Source: a virus | IMG/VR virus record: IMGVR_UViG_3300020027_000032 | Coordinates: 1 to 23,003 of that record | Length of the DNA: 23,003 nt | Strand: one strand, 5' to 3' | Part shown: positions 8,258-17,011 of the stretch, in pieces | Numbering within the stretch: position 1 is the first letter of the stretch | Layout: each line of letters starts with the position of its first letter | Notes under the pieces: model-generated | Seen by the model: the letters and a program-made list of their open reading frames with translations, nothing else | Told to the model about the DNA's origin: nothing | Databases searched by the model: none | Made by a program: the position numbers and the translations under genes

Positions 8258-9195
8258 CCACTGCCAATCAACTCATCTTTGGCGCGCTGCTCAACATCAA
8301 TGCGTATGCGCCGGGTGAGAGCCTGCGCGCAGCCGATTCAGCCAATTCCCTCGAAGTTCTAAACGATCTGCTGGAGTCATGGGGCAACGATCGCGCGCAG
8401 GTGTACTGCACCAACGAGGATGTTTTCACCTTCACCGCCGGCCAATACGAGTACACGGTCGGCAACTACGACGCGGGCCAGTTCGCAGGCACGGTAACAA
8501 GCGCGAGTCCAACGATCACCGGCGTGACAGTTCCAGCAGACATGATCGTGCGGGGCGACTTGAGCGGGACCGGGATCCCGACGGGTACTACTATCCTGTC
8601 GACGAATCCAGGCGCAGGTACGATTCTGATGTCGGCGAATGCGACGCTGAGTCCCGGCGTGCAGCAGATTCGCTACACCATTCCCGGTGACTTCAAGATG
8701 AGCCGGCCGTTGCGTGTGTTGGACTCGTTCACGCGCATCAACAGCGGCACTGCAGCGCTCGATTATCCAATCACGGTGACCTCGCGAGAGCGCTACATCG
8801 AGATTGGATTCAAGGCCATCACATCGCCGTGGCCGGTGGCCATGTGGTACAACCCGATGATGCCGCTGGGCATGCTGTCGTTCTACGAGGCCCCGCAGAG
8901 TGGTGGTGAGTTGCATCTGTACTCGGATGTGCTGCTCACCGGCTTTCCTCTGCTCACCACTGATGTGCGCATGCCGCAGGGGTACAGCCGAATGATCAAG
9001 TGGGTGCTCGCCAAGGAGTTGGCGCCGCAGTTCGGGAAGGAATGGTCATTGCCGCACGAGAACAACATGAAAGCCGCGCTCATGAATGTGCGGCAGATCA
9101 ACAAGCAGCCGGTGCCGGTGGCCTCGTTTGATGCGGAGTTGTATGGAAGCGGGCGCAACGACGCGGGCTGGATCAACAACGGTGGATTTCGGTGA
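8254..9195 (+). CDS. Head-tail adaptor, P22 gp4-like tail accessory factor, with inserted domain
   Basis: Extends the portal after packaging and starts tail assembly. The N-terminus matches the family: helical ANQLIFGALLNI, then LEVLNDLLESWGNDR and FTFTAGQYEYTVG. The C-terminal half has PLGMLSFYEAPQSGGELHLYS and PQGYSRMIKWVLAKELAPQFG, the usual helix end. P22 gp4 is 166 residues; this one is 313. Part of the excess is an insertion at about residues 71-143 between YTVG and YTIPGDFKMSRPLR, containing a small beta domain rich in Gly and Thr. The next protein carries a similar insertion. Start GTG overlaps the previous stop. Confidence 0.85.
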   Translation: MTTANQLIFGALLNINAYAPGESLRAADSANSLEVLNDLLESWGNDRAQVYCTNEDVFTFTAGQYEYTVGNYDAGQFAGTVTSASPTITGVTVPADMIVRGDLSGTGIPTGTTILSTNPGAGTILMSANATLSPGVQQIRYTIPGDFKMSRPLRVLDSFTRINSGTAALDYPITVTSRERYIEIGFKAITSPWPVAMWYNPMMPLGMLSFYEAPQSGGELHLYSDVLLTGFPLLTTDVRMPQGYSRMIKWVLAKELAPQFGKEWSLPHENNMKAALMNVRQINKQPVPVASFDAELYGSGRNDAGWINNGGFR

Positions 9196-10901
9196 GCTAC
9201 GGTGGCGTGGACTTCGGCTTTGTCGGCCAGGCCTACGAAGCCGCCGACACCGATCAGGACACGCAGCGCCTGATCAATTGGTACGTCGAGGTGAGCAAGG
9301 ACGGCAAGTCCAAGACGCCCACCGCACTACTCGGCTGTCCAGGCCTCAACAATGTCCAACAACTCGATAACCCCGGACCGGTGCGCGGTGCCTGGGTGCT
9401 GCCGGGCGGACAGAAAGCGATCGTGGTCAAGGGCGACACGGCGTATTTGATCACTGTGACGGCGCCGCCCACGCAGACTTCAATCGCTCAGTTCGCGCAT
9501 GCGCCCTTGGGGGGACTACTCACCAGCAGCGGCCCTGTTGTGATACGAGACAACGGCGCCGGCGGCCATGTTGTGATGGTCGATGGTCCATACGGTTACT
9601 ACTACCGCCTGGATCCGGTGGTAGTGTTCACGTTCACAGCGACGCCGACGCTGGGAAGCTTCGATTTGCCCTATATCGGCACCTTGCCAACTCAGTTGAT
9701 TGTAGGGCAGAGCCTCGCTGGTGCTGGCATCAATGCGCTTGCCAAGGTTGCATCGGTTAGTTCATCACTCGGCATCATCACCATGACGCATGCCGCAACG
9801 GCATCGCCGGGCGCCACAATAATCACTGGAATCCCAAACATCTTTGACCGACTCACGGACCCGGCATTCCTTGGCGCTGATCGTGTGGAGTTCATCGACG
9901 GCTGGCTGATATTTAATCAGCCTGGAAAACAGAACTTTTATACGAATGCGCCGGTGCCCTACACGCTGTTGTTCGACGGGCTTTTCTTTGCAAAGAACGA
10001 TAGCTCCAGTGACAACATCGTCACGTTGGAATCGCTCAACCGCGATCTGTGGATCGTCGGCGAGCGACACAGTGAGATATGGTTTGATGCCGGCGGCTCA
10101 CAGTTTGCGTTCCAACGAATCCCTGGCGCTGCCCCTGAGATCGGCTGCGCGGCGAAGCACAGCATCACCAAGGCAGGCGACACGCTCATGTGGCTGGCGC
10201 AGTCGGCACGCGGTGGCGTCAGCGTGATCAAGACCCAGCAATACACGTGGGATGAGGTCACGACGCCTGCGGTGGCCAACATCATGAGCAACTATCCGCT
10301 CGTGAGCGATGCGGTGGGCTTTTGCTACGAAGAGCAGGGGCATGCGTTTTACGTTCTCACCTTTCCGACGCAAGAGGCCACCTGGGTCTACGACCTCACC
10401 ACGGACCTGTGGCATGAGCGCGGGCGCTTTGAGCGCGGGGAGTTCTTTCGATACCGCGCCAACTGCTTCATGAATTTCCAGAATCTGAGAATTGTCGGCG
10501 ACTACATCAACGGCCGGCTCTATCAACTCTCGCGCACGGTATACACCGACGACGGCGATCCACTGGTGTGCGTGCGTCGCTGCCCGCACATCTGGAGCCG
10601 TGAGAATCGCGAGCGCATTTTTCAGGCCTCGCTGCAGGTGGAGTTCAAGGCCGGTGTCGGAAAGGCCAGCGGTGCCGCTGCCGATGTCGACCCGCAGTTC
10701 ATGCTCTCGTGGTCGGACGATGGCGGTCAAACATTCACCAATGAGGAGCAGATTCCAATTGGCAAGATCGGCGAGACGCGCAATCGGGCCATCATTCGCC
10801 GCCTCAGTGTCTCGCGGGATCGCGTGTTCGAGGCTAGGTTCTCAGCCGCCGTGCGTCGCGACATCGTAGGCGCAACTCTGTACGCCGAGGTGTCCAAGTA
10901 A
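9192..10901 (+). CDS. Packaged-DNA stabilisation protein, P22 gp10-like, with inserted domain
   Basis: Forms the tail hub that closes the portal channel. The 569 residues include the hallmark segments of the family: QRLINWYVEVS near residue 30, CPGLNNV at 49-55, GPVRGAWVLPGG at 62-73, FIDGWLIFNQPG at 234-245, LNRDLWIVGERHSEIWFD near 285, and a repeated blade-like beta pattern to the end. P22 gp10 is 472 residues. The excess is largely explained by an inserted beta domain at about residues 142-216, similar to that in the preceding protein. Start GTG overlaps the previous stop, and the stop overlaps the next ATG (TAATG). Confidence 0.88.
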   Translation: MSYGGVDFGFVGQAYEAADTDQDTQRLINWYVEVSKDGKSKTPTALLGCPGLNNVQQLDNPGPVRGAWVLPGGQKAIVVKGDTAYLITVTAPPTQTSIAQFAHAPLGGLLTSSGPVVIRDNGAGGHVVMVDGPYGYYYRLDPVVVFTFTATPTLGSFDLPYIGTLPTQLIVGQSLAGAGINALAKVASVSSSLGIITMTHAATASPGATIITGIPNIFDRLTDPAFLGADRVEFIDGWLIFNQPGKQNFYTNAPVPYTLLFDGLFFAKNDSSSDNIVTLESLNRDLWIVGERHSEIWFDAGGSQFAFQRIPGAAPEIGCAAKHSITKAGDTLMWLAQSARGGVSVIKTQQYTWDEVTTPAVANIMSNYPLVSDAVGFCYEEQGHAFYVLTFPTQEATWVYDLTTDLWHERGRFERGEFFRYRANCFMNFQNLRIVGDYINGRLYQLSRTVYTDDGDPLVCVRRCPHIWSRENRERIFQASLQVEFKAGVGKASGAAADVDPQFMLSWSDDGGQTFTNEEQIPIGKIGETRNRAIIRRLSVSRDRVFEARFSAAVRRDIVGATLYAEVSK

Positions 10902-11266
10902 TGGCTGGCCAAGCCCGCTTTTACATGGTGCCGGCTGAGACTCCGATCGCGGATCCTGGCCTGCGAGGACTCATCGCCACCAAGTCCTGGTTCATGTTCT
11001 TTTCGCAGCTCTACAAGGCCGCGGTGGATGGCATCTCACAGCCGCCGATGCAGGTGACTGTGAGCGGCAGTCCGTTTTTGTTCACGGCCACCGTCAAGGG
11101 GCAGGTATTTATCAACGGGGGTACGACAATCAGCACCGATTTCATTCGACCCGGCAACGTGCCAACGGCAGCGCCGCCGACCTTTTGCGTGATCCCGATG
11201 AATACCGGGGATCAGATTCTGATTTCGTTTGCGACTCCCCCGACCGTGACTTTTTACCCGATGTGA
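10901..11266 (+). CDS. Small beta-rich virion protein in the tail-needle position
   Basis: 121 residues. The C-terminal 70 residues look like a small beta domain of a sort common in phage virion proteins (SGSPFLFTATVKGQVFINGG, then TGDQILISF and a final VTFYP). In P22 the gene after gp10 encodes the gp26 tail needle, a long trimeric coiled coil; this protein has no heptad pattern and cannot be a needle of that design. It may be a replacement plug or a minor tail component. ATG overlaps the gp10-like stop, so expression is coupled. Role inferred from position. Confidence 0.68.
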   Translation: MAGQARFYMVPAETPIADPGLRGLIATKSWFMFFSQLYKAAVDGISQPPMQVTVSGSPFLFTATVKGQVFINGGTTISTDFIRPGNVPTAAPPTFCVIPMNTGDQILISFATPPTVTFYPM

Positions 11267-11272
11267 GGTAGC

Positions 11273-11779
11273 TTGATTTCCTTCATGGTGGTGGCCGCGC
11301 CGCGCTCAGGGACGACCTGGGCAAGTAACTGGCTGACCACTGACACGACGCTGTGTCTCCACGACCCATTATGGACACGGCATTACAGCGAGTTGGATGT
11401 GATCCAGAGCGACAAAATGCTCGGGATCGCGTGTACCGGGATTGCGCTGTTCCCGGACTGGCTCAACCAGCATCCGGCTCGCAAAGTGATCCTACATCGC
11501 CCCCTATCCGAAGTTGACGCATCGCTGGCCGCCATTGGCTTGCCCGCCTGCTCCCATGCGTGGCGCGGGGTGCTCGATCGCGTCGACGGGTGGCACCTCG
11601 ACTGGCGCGACCTGTGGCGCATCCCTGAGCTGATCTACGAGCGACTGTTGCAGCGACCCATGGACGAAGAGCGCTACGAGCTGTTGCGACAGCTGCGCGT
11701 GCAGCCTGACTTTGAGCGCGTAGCGATCGATCCAGTCCACACGCAGCGTATGGTGCGCGCCATTCAAGGCGCGGCATGA
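11273..11779 (+). CDS. Miniature sulfotransferase-like protein
   Basis: Sulfotransferases move sulfate from PAPS to a hydroxyl or amine. The N-terminal APRSGTTW (residues 9-16) fits the 5'-phosphosulfate-binding loop. ARKVILHRPLSEVDASLAA fits the 3'-phosphate motif, with R76 and S84 spaced by eight residues as in classical cytosolic sulfotransferases. At 168 residues it is much shorter than the usual 250-300 and lacks the C-terminal GxxGxxK-type motif, so acceptor binding must differ or activity may be lost. Start TTG is chosen because GAGG lies 4 bases before it; an ATG four codons later is possible. The stop overlaps the next gene (ATGA), pairing it with an oxygenase-like protein. It could alternatively be another P-loop kinase-like protein. 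Confidence 0.68.
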   Translation: MISFMVVAAPRSGTTWASNWLTTDTTLCLHDPLWTRHYSELDVIQSDKMLGIACTGIALFPDWLNQHPARKVILHRPLSEVDASLAAIGLPACSHAWRGVLDRVDGWHLDWRDLWRIPELIYERLLQRPMDEERYELLRQLRVQPDFERVAIDPVHTQRMVRAIQGAA

Positions 11780-12318
11780 AGATCAAGCGCCTAACGGGCG
11801 GAATCCTGGTCGATGAGATTGCCGCTGCGCTCGATGCCAACCCGCAGTTGTGGAATCAGCACCGGATGCGCACCGAGAGTCCGCACAGCCCGCACCGCGA
11901 GGTTGACGACATCTGGGTGCGGTACAACGCGGCTGAGAACTTCACAACCATGGATGAGTTCAACGGCCCGCACGAGTCAACGTGGTATCCGTCTGCTGAT
12001 TTGTTACACGTGAAACAATTGGTGCTCGATGTGATGCGTTACGTGAGCGGCACTGCCCTGGGTGGCGTGCTCATCACGCGCATCCCGGCCGGCAAGCAGG
12101 TGTATCCACACGCGGATCAGGGCTGGCACGCGCGGCACTACGAGAAATTTGCACTTCAGATTCGCGGCAATGAGCGACAGGCGTTCTGTTTCGATGATGA
12201 GCAGCTCGTGACATTTCCAGGGGATCTTTACTCGTTCGACAACGCACACCGGCACTGGGTGAGGAACGAATCCGCCGAGGATCGCGTGACCATGATCGTT
12301 TGTGTGAGGAGACACTGA
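11776..12318 (+). CDS. 2-oxoglutarate/Fe(II) oxygenase-like protein, aspartyl/asparaginyl hydroxylase type
   Basis: Such enzymes hydroxylate a substrate using Fe(II), O2 and 2-oxoglutarate on a double-stranded beta-helix. The iron ligands are visible: H112-x-D114 in YPHADQGW, and a distal His, best placed at H160 in SFDNAHRHWVRNES, which matches the family pattern FDxxxxHxxxN. R170 in EDRVTMIV is placed to bind the 2-oxoglutarate carboxylate. The 180-residue length is a minimal single-domain form. No signal peptide is present, so it would act in the cytoplasm. It overlaps the sulfotransferase-like gene and precedes the ejection genes. The substrate is unknown: a virion protein, a host protein or a small molecule are all possible. 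Confidence 0.75.
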   Translation: MKIKRLTGGILVDEIAAALDANPQLWNQHRMRTESPHSPHREVDDIWVRYNAAENFTTMDEFNGPHESTWYPSADLLHVKQLVLDVMRYVSGTALGGVLITRIPAGKQVYPHADQGWHARHYEKFALQIRGNERQAFCFDDEQLVTFPGDLYSFDNAHRHWVRNESAEDRVTMIVCVRRH

Positions 12319-12319
12319 G

Positions 12320-13390
12320 ATGCCCTTCGGCTACGCCGCCGGCGCCGCAGTCATTGGAGCTGGGCTCAGCGCAGATGCGAGCCGCGACGCTGCGAGGACG
12401 CAAGCGGGCGCGGCCAACCGTGCATCCGATGTGTCGCAAGCGCAGTTCGACCGGCTTCGAGAAGACCAACAGCCGTTCATCAATTCGGGCTATGGCGCCA
12501 ATCAGCTGCTCTCCAGTCTGCTCGGGATCAACACCACGCGAGGCACGGGTCCAGGCACCACCGGAGTGCCGCTGAATAGAGAGTTCAACTCCGCGAACGG
12601 CCAGCTGGTCGGTGACAAGTATCTGCCGCGAGGCACGACTACCAAGAGCGTCGGCAAGGGATATTACGAGGTGATCTACAACGGCACTCGAATCGGCACG
12701 CTCAAGCCAGGAGGCAAAAACGGGAAGTACGTGGCCGATGGAGATGCCCTCCCAGAGCAGGCCTACGAGACGATAAATCCAGGCTATCGCGCTGGTGGCA
12801 TGAGCAACGGCGGCCAAGACGGATTCGGCCCCGGCGCGAGCGTCGATGGCCGCGGGTTCACCTCGGCGCCTGGATTCGAGGTCGCAGATCGCCAGAGCGC
12901 CGATGGCAGCCCGGTACCGGGTGCCGCTGCTGGACCACAGCAGGGCTTTCTCACGCAACTGTTCGGCCCTGAGCAGTTTCGCGCCAACGTCGACCCCGGC
13001 TATCAGTTCCGCATGCAGCAGGGTACGCAGGGGATCCTCAATGGTGCCGCCTCGCGCACTGGCGCGCTGTCTGGGCCGGCCCTCAAGAGCCTCATCGACT
13101 ACAACCAAGCGGCCGGTAGCCAAGAGTACGGCGCTGCCTTCGATCGCTTTCAGACGCAGCAGGGCAACATCTATCAGCGGCTGCTCGGGCTCACGGGTCT
13201 AGGGCAAAGCGCAGCGGCCGGCGTGGGCGCACAGGGCGTGGCGACCGGCGGGCAGATCGGCGCGAATATCATCGGCGCTGGTAATGCCTCAGCTGCCGGG
13301 CAGGTGGGCGCAGCGAATGCGTTCGGTGGAGCGCTGGGCGATCTGGGCTCGCTGGCACTGTTGCGCGGGCCGCTGCGCGGGTCGATGTAA
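12320..13390 (+). CDS. DNA ejection protein, gp7 position
   Basis: Internal virion protein expelled into the host envelope at infection. The 356-residue protein has an N-terminal Ala/Gly-rich hydrophobic helix (residues 5-20), a Gly-rich middle, and a C-terminal segment of a kind common in phage ejection proteins: DPGYQFRMQQGTQGILNGAA, then RTGALSGPALKSLIDYNQ and an FDRFQTQQGNIYQRLLGLTG helix, followed by Ala/Gly repeats. The ATG has a strong ribosome binding site, GAGGAG at 12306-12311, with 8-base spacing. It is first of three consecutive large genes in the positions of P22 genes 7, 20 and 16. P22 gp7 is shorter (229 residues); the Gly-rich middle accounts for much of the difference. Confidence 0.8.
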   Translation: MPFGYAAGAAVIGAGLSADASRDAARTQAGAANRASDVSQAQFDRLREDQQPFINSGYGANQLLSSLLGINTTRGTGPGTTGVPLNREFNSANGQLVGDKYLPRGTTTKSVGKGYYEVIYNGTRIGTLKPGGKNGKYVADGDALPEQAYETINPGYRAGGMSNGGQDGFGPGASVDGRGFTSAPGFEVADRQSADGSPVPGAAAGPQQGFLTQLFGPEQFRANVDPGYQFRMQQGTQGILNGAASRTGALSGPALKSLIDYNQAAGSQEYGAAFDRFQTQQGNIYQRLLGLTGLGQSAAAGVGAQGVATGGQIGANIIGAGNASAAGQVGAANAFGGALGDLGSLALLRGPLRGSM

Positions 13391-14845
13391 GTGCCAGTCG
13401 ACGCTGACATCGCGCTCAAGGTCAAGCCGGTCAACGTCACCGGCAAGTTGAGCGATCTGCTGGGCGTCAAGCGGCAGATGGTAGACATCGAGCGGGCGAA
13501 GTCGGAGACGAAACAGACGCAGCAGGATGAGCGGCAGCGTGCAGCGCTGGCCAGCTTCGACGTCGGAAAGATCATCGGCGACGACGGGACCATTGACCTA
13601 AACAAGATCCCCGACAGTGGGCTGCGTGAGGCTGCGGGCGATCAGTTTCCCGAGGTGCTGAGCAAATACGCGCAGGTCAAACAGCAGCAGATCCAGGCCA
13701 AGCAATCGCTGGTGCAGCTCAATGACACACAGCGCGCCTCATTCGGCGAAATGCTGGGCGCGCTGCGCTCAGATCCGGATGTAGCGCAGGATAGCCCTGA
13801 GGGCCGGCAGAAAGTGGCTGAGAGGTTCTCCCAGTACGCCGGGATCTATGGCGCTGACAGTGAGAAAGTCCTCAAGGCGTTCGCCGGCCCACTGCAGAAC
13901 GCACCGCAGGGCAAGCTCGCGCAAGTGATCCAGAACATCCAGCTGCAGGCCACCTCGGCAGCGGATCAGGCATCGAGACAGGCGCCGTCGTACACCAACA
14001 CCGGCAGCCAGCTCCAGCAGACCAACCCGTACGCGCAGCAGGGGCAGGCGCCGGGCAGCATCCCGCTGACCATTGCGCCCGGCGAACAGGAAGATACGAT
14101 CAGCGGTCCAGACGGCAACCTGTACGTCAGAAAACGCGCGCCAAGCGGCAACATCACAGGCACTCGGCCACTCGCGCAGGACAATGGCGTTCCTTCCTAT
14201 GCGCCGGGGCAGCAGGCGGCACTTACGAAGCAGAGCACCTCGAACTTCGACACCGCTTTCAACAATCGCTTTGCCGCGCAACAGGCGCCGCAGCAGCTCG
14301 ACCAGATCCGCAAGGCCAAGGCGATCAGCAAGACGGTGGACACCGGCAAATGGTCGGCGCAGCGCGCGGGGCTGGAGTCTGGTTTGTCATCGCTGATTCC
14401 AGGACTGGACGCAGCCGAGAATGACGCCACCAAGCTGCAGGAGCTCGACAAGTTCCTGGAGCGAATCGCTGCGGATGCAACAAAGGTGCTCGGCACCTCT
14501 GCCAACACCGACGCCGCGCGCGAGTCGATCAGCAAGCAGAACGCCAGCATCGGCTACACCCCCAAGGCCATCCAGGATGTGTTGGCCTACGCCGAGGCGC
14601 AGACCATGGCCATGGGTGCGAAGGGCGATGCGCAGGAGAAATGGCTTACCGAGCACAAGGGCGACTTCACAAATCAGCATCAGTTCGAAACCGCGTGGCG
14701 CCAGGCGTATGACCCGGTTGTATTCCAGTGGCAAGCTGCTGATCCGGAGGATCGCAAGAAGATCGTCAGCAAACTGAGTCCGAAGCAAGCAGCAGAACTT
14801 AAAGAGAAACGAACCAAGCTCCGCGAAATGGGAGCGATCAAATAA
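13391..14845 (+). CDS. DNA ejection protein, gp20 position
   Basis: A 484-residue protein close to the 471 of P22 gp20. It is mostly helical, Gln/Ala-rich and without hydrophobic segments, with a low-complexity Gln/Pro/Gly linker near residues 200-225 (QQTNPYAQQGQAPG). The C-terminal end is a charged helix (KQAAELKEKRTKLREMG). No catalytic motif is visible. Start is GTG touching the previous TAA; the stop overlaps the next ATG (TAATG). The assignment rests on position, length and composition, since ejection proteins diverge quickly. Confidence 0.72.
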   Translation: MPVDADIALKVKPVNVTGKLSDLLGVKRQMVDIERAKSETKQTQQDERQRAALASFDVGKIIGDDGTIDLNKIPDSGLREAAGDQFPEVLSKYAQVKQQQIQAKQSLVQLNDTQRASFGEMLGALRSDPDVAQDSPEGRQKVAERFSQYAGIYGADSEKVLKAFAGPLQNAPQGKLAQVIQNIQLQATSAADQASRQAPSYTNTGSQLQQTNPYAQQGQAPGSIPLTIAPGEQEDTISGPDGNLYVRKRAPSGNITGTRPLAQDNGVPSYAPGQQAALTKQSTSNFDTAFNNRFAAQQAPQQLDQIRKAKAISKTVDTGKWSAQRAGLESGLSSLIPGLDAAENDATKLQELDKFLERIAADATKVLGTSANTDAARESISKQNASIGYTPKAIQDVLAYAEAQTMAMGAKGDAQEKWLTEHKGDFTNQHQFETAWRQAYDPVVFQWQAADPEDRKKIVSKLSPKQAAELKEKRTKLREMGAIK

Positions 14846-17004
14846 TGCCTGATGAATTCGACAGGATGCTTGATGAGCGCGCTGCATCGGCCGAAACCGA
14901 TGACATGGACGCCATGCTCGATGCGCGCGCGGCTACCGATGCCGGGTCTGGGAAGCCCTCCCGCCAGCCCACCGAGGCAGATCGAGCGGCGCTGAAAGAG
15001 TTCGGCAAGCCCGAGGATCTGCCCTGGTACAAGCGCTCGGCACGCGGTGAGGTTGATCCAATTCTTGGCTCAGGGCAGATCGTCCAGAACGTCACGCCAG
15101 ATTACGTGATGAACGCGGGACGCAAGATGACAGATCCTCTCGTCAACATGTTTGCCGGCGGTGAGGCCAAGGACACCTCCAATACCAGCACCGCGGAGTT
15201 CAACCGCGCCGTGCGCACAGACGAGGCCGGATATCAGGCGCAGCGCGCCGCGGCTGGCCAAAGCGGCATCGACGTCGCTCGAATCGCCGGCACCGTGGCC
15301 AATCCAATCACCTGGCTCGGGCCGGTGAAGGGCGGTCCGGGTGTGCTGGCCGGCATCAAGGCGGGCGCTCAAGCCGGCGCTTTCCAGGCGCTGCTGCAGC
15401 CGGTGACGAGCAGCGGCAGTTTCCTGTACGACAAGGCCATGCAGGGCCTCGTCGGCGGCGTTGCGGGCGGCACCCTAGGTGGAGCCTTCGCCAAGCTCGC
15501 ACCGCTCTTTGGCAAGGCCCGTGAGGCGCTGGGCAAGGCCTTTGGCCAGGCCGATAGAAACGCCCAGGCGGCTGCCGCTGCTCAGGTGGCTGACGATGCG
15601 CTGCGGGCTGTGAATGCCGATCCGGCGCTCGTGGATCCGGCCGTGCGGACCGCAATCAAAACCGAGGTCGGCGATGCATTGCGGGCCGGTGTGAATCCGG
15701 ACCCAGTCGTGATGACCAACCGCGCTGATGCTGCAGCGCTGCCCGTGCCGATGCAGTACACGCGCGGGCAGGCGACTCGGGACAACCTTCTTTACAGCTG
15801 GGAAAAAACCAAGTCAAAGCTCAAAGGCTACGAGGATCTGAACGAGATTCTGACCGGCCAGAATAGGCAGCTGATTGAAAACATGAACGAACTGGGCGCG
15901 CGCAATGCGCTGAGTCCCTTCGAGGCATCCGAGCAGGCTATTTCGCGTCTTCAGCAAATCGATGACGGCCTCAAGAAGGGCGTCACTGAAGCGTACGAAA
16001 AGGTGAAAAACTCGGCCGGCCAGTCCGCGCTGATGGATTCAGCGGACTTTCTTGATAAGGCCCGCGCCGGGCTGCGTGGACAAGAGGATTTCCTTCCATC
16101 GCAATTTCGCAGCACGCTGAATGCACTGGAGCTGGGGCAAACCCCGCTGACCGTGAACACCGTGCAGCAGCTCGATAAGCAGCTCTACACTGAGATGGCC
16201 AACACGACCAACGGCAACATCAAATCGGCCATCAATGCATTCCGGCAGGCCCTCAACGGAGCAAAGCTGAGCGATACGCTTGGGGATGACTCGATGCGCC
16301 AGTATAAGGCCGCGAAGCAGTTGCATGCTCAGCGGATGGGGCTCATTGAGGACAATCCAGCCTATAAGGCGGTGGTGGATGGCAAAGCAGAAGCCGAGAA
16401 GTTTTTCGCGAACTACGTGGCCGGCTCAAACGTCTCGCAACTGCCGGGGTTGAAACAGCTGCTCGGCCCCGAAGTGGTGAAGACCATCAAGAACACCACC
16501 GTGGGGCAGCTGAAAAAAGCAGCGCTTGGCCCGGCGAGCGATGAAAACGGCGTATTCGGCCAGGCTGGGTACAACAGCGTCCTTCAGAGCGATGTCATGG
16601 GCCCCCGCCTTCGGGCGTGGTTCGCGGATGAGCCGGTGCGCCTCGGGCACCTATACCGACTTGGACGAGTTGCAGAAAACATCGTCAAGTACCCCTCAAA
16701 CCACAATGTGAATACCAGCAATAGCGCCACAGTTGGCGCTGAGCTGCTCCGAGAGGGATTGGAGAGCGGCTCTGCCGGTATTCCAATCGTCGGAGGCCTG
16801 GTTAGGGGGGGCAGAAAGTACACCGAGAGCGTAGGCAGGCGACAGGCTATCAAGGACTCTGTCTCGCCCACCGTCACACGCGAGCCGCTGCGCCCGAAGC
16901 AATCAAAGACCCAGGCGCGGCTTTCCGATCTTCTGTCTCGCGGCACGGCGGCTGCGGGCCCTGCTGATCTGATCTCGCGCGCCTTTCGCGAGGACAAGGA
17001 GTAG
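14845..17004 (+). CDS. DNA ejection protein, gp16 position
   Basis: 719 residues, versus 609 in P22 gp16, which penetrates the inner membrane during DNA entry. The N-terminus repeats the acidic motif FDRMLDERAA and MDAMLDARAA (residues 5-14 and 21-30). Residues 145-218 form a long Gly/Ala-rich hydrophobic stretch (for example GLVGGVAGGTLGGAFAKLAP) suited to membrane insertion. The rest is a long helical region with regular charged/hydrophobic spacing. No lytic transglycosylase motif is seen. It is last of the three ejection genes and is coupled to the previous one. Position and membrane-active segment support the call; sequence identity to P22 is not obvious by eye. Confidence 0.75.
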   Translation: MPDEFDRMLDERAASAETDDMDAMLDARAATDAGSGKPSRQPTEADRAALKEFGKPEDLPWYKRSARGEVDPILGSGQIVQNVTPDYVMNAGRKMTDPLVNMFAGGEAKDTSNTSTAEFNRAVRTDEAGYQAQRAAAGQSGIDVARIAGTVANPITWLGPVKGGPGVLAGIKAGAQAGAFQALLQPVTSSGSFLYDKAMQGLVGGVAGGTLGGAFAKLAPLFGKAREALGKAFGQADRNAQAAAAAQVADDALRAVNADPALVDPAVRTAIKTEVGDALRAGVNPDPVVMTNRADAAALPVPMQYTRGQATRDNLLYSWEKTKSKLKGYEDLNEILTGQNRQLIENMNELGARNALSPFEASEQAISRLQQIDDGLKKGVTEAYEKVKNSAGQSALMDSADFLDKARAGLRGQEDFLPSQFRSTLNALELGQTPLTVNTVQQLDKQLYTEMANTTNGNIKSAINAFRQALNGAKLSDTLGDDSMRQYKAAKQLHAQRMGLIEDNPAYKAVVDGKAEAEKFFANYVAGSNVSQLPGLKQLLGPEVVKTIKNTTVGQLKKAALGPASDENGVFGQAGYNSVLQSDVMGPRLRAWFADEPVRLGHLYRLGRVAENIVKYPSNHNVNTSNSATVGAELLREGLESGSAGIPIVGGLVRGGRKYTESVGRRQAIKDSVSPTVTREPLRPKQSKTQARLSDLLSRGTAAAGPADLISRAFREDKE

Positions 17005-17011
17005 GGGCCAA

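Noticed and set aside
12074-13123. A 349-codon minus-strand frame across the oxygenase and gp7-like genes
   Set aside because: It crosses two real genes on the other strand, has low-complexity composition and no family pattern. It is a shadow of GC-rich coding.
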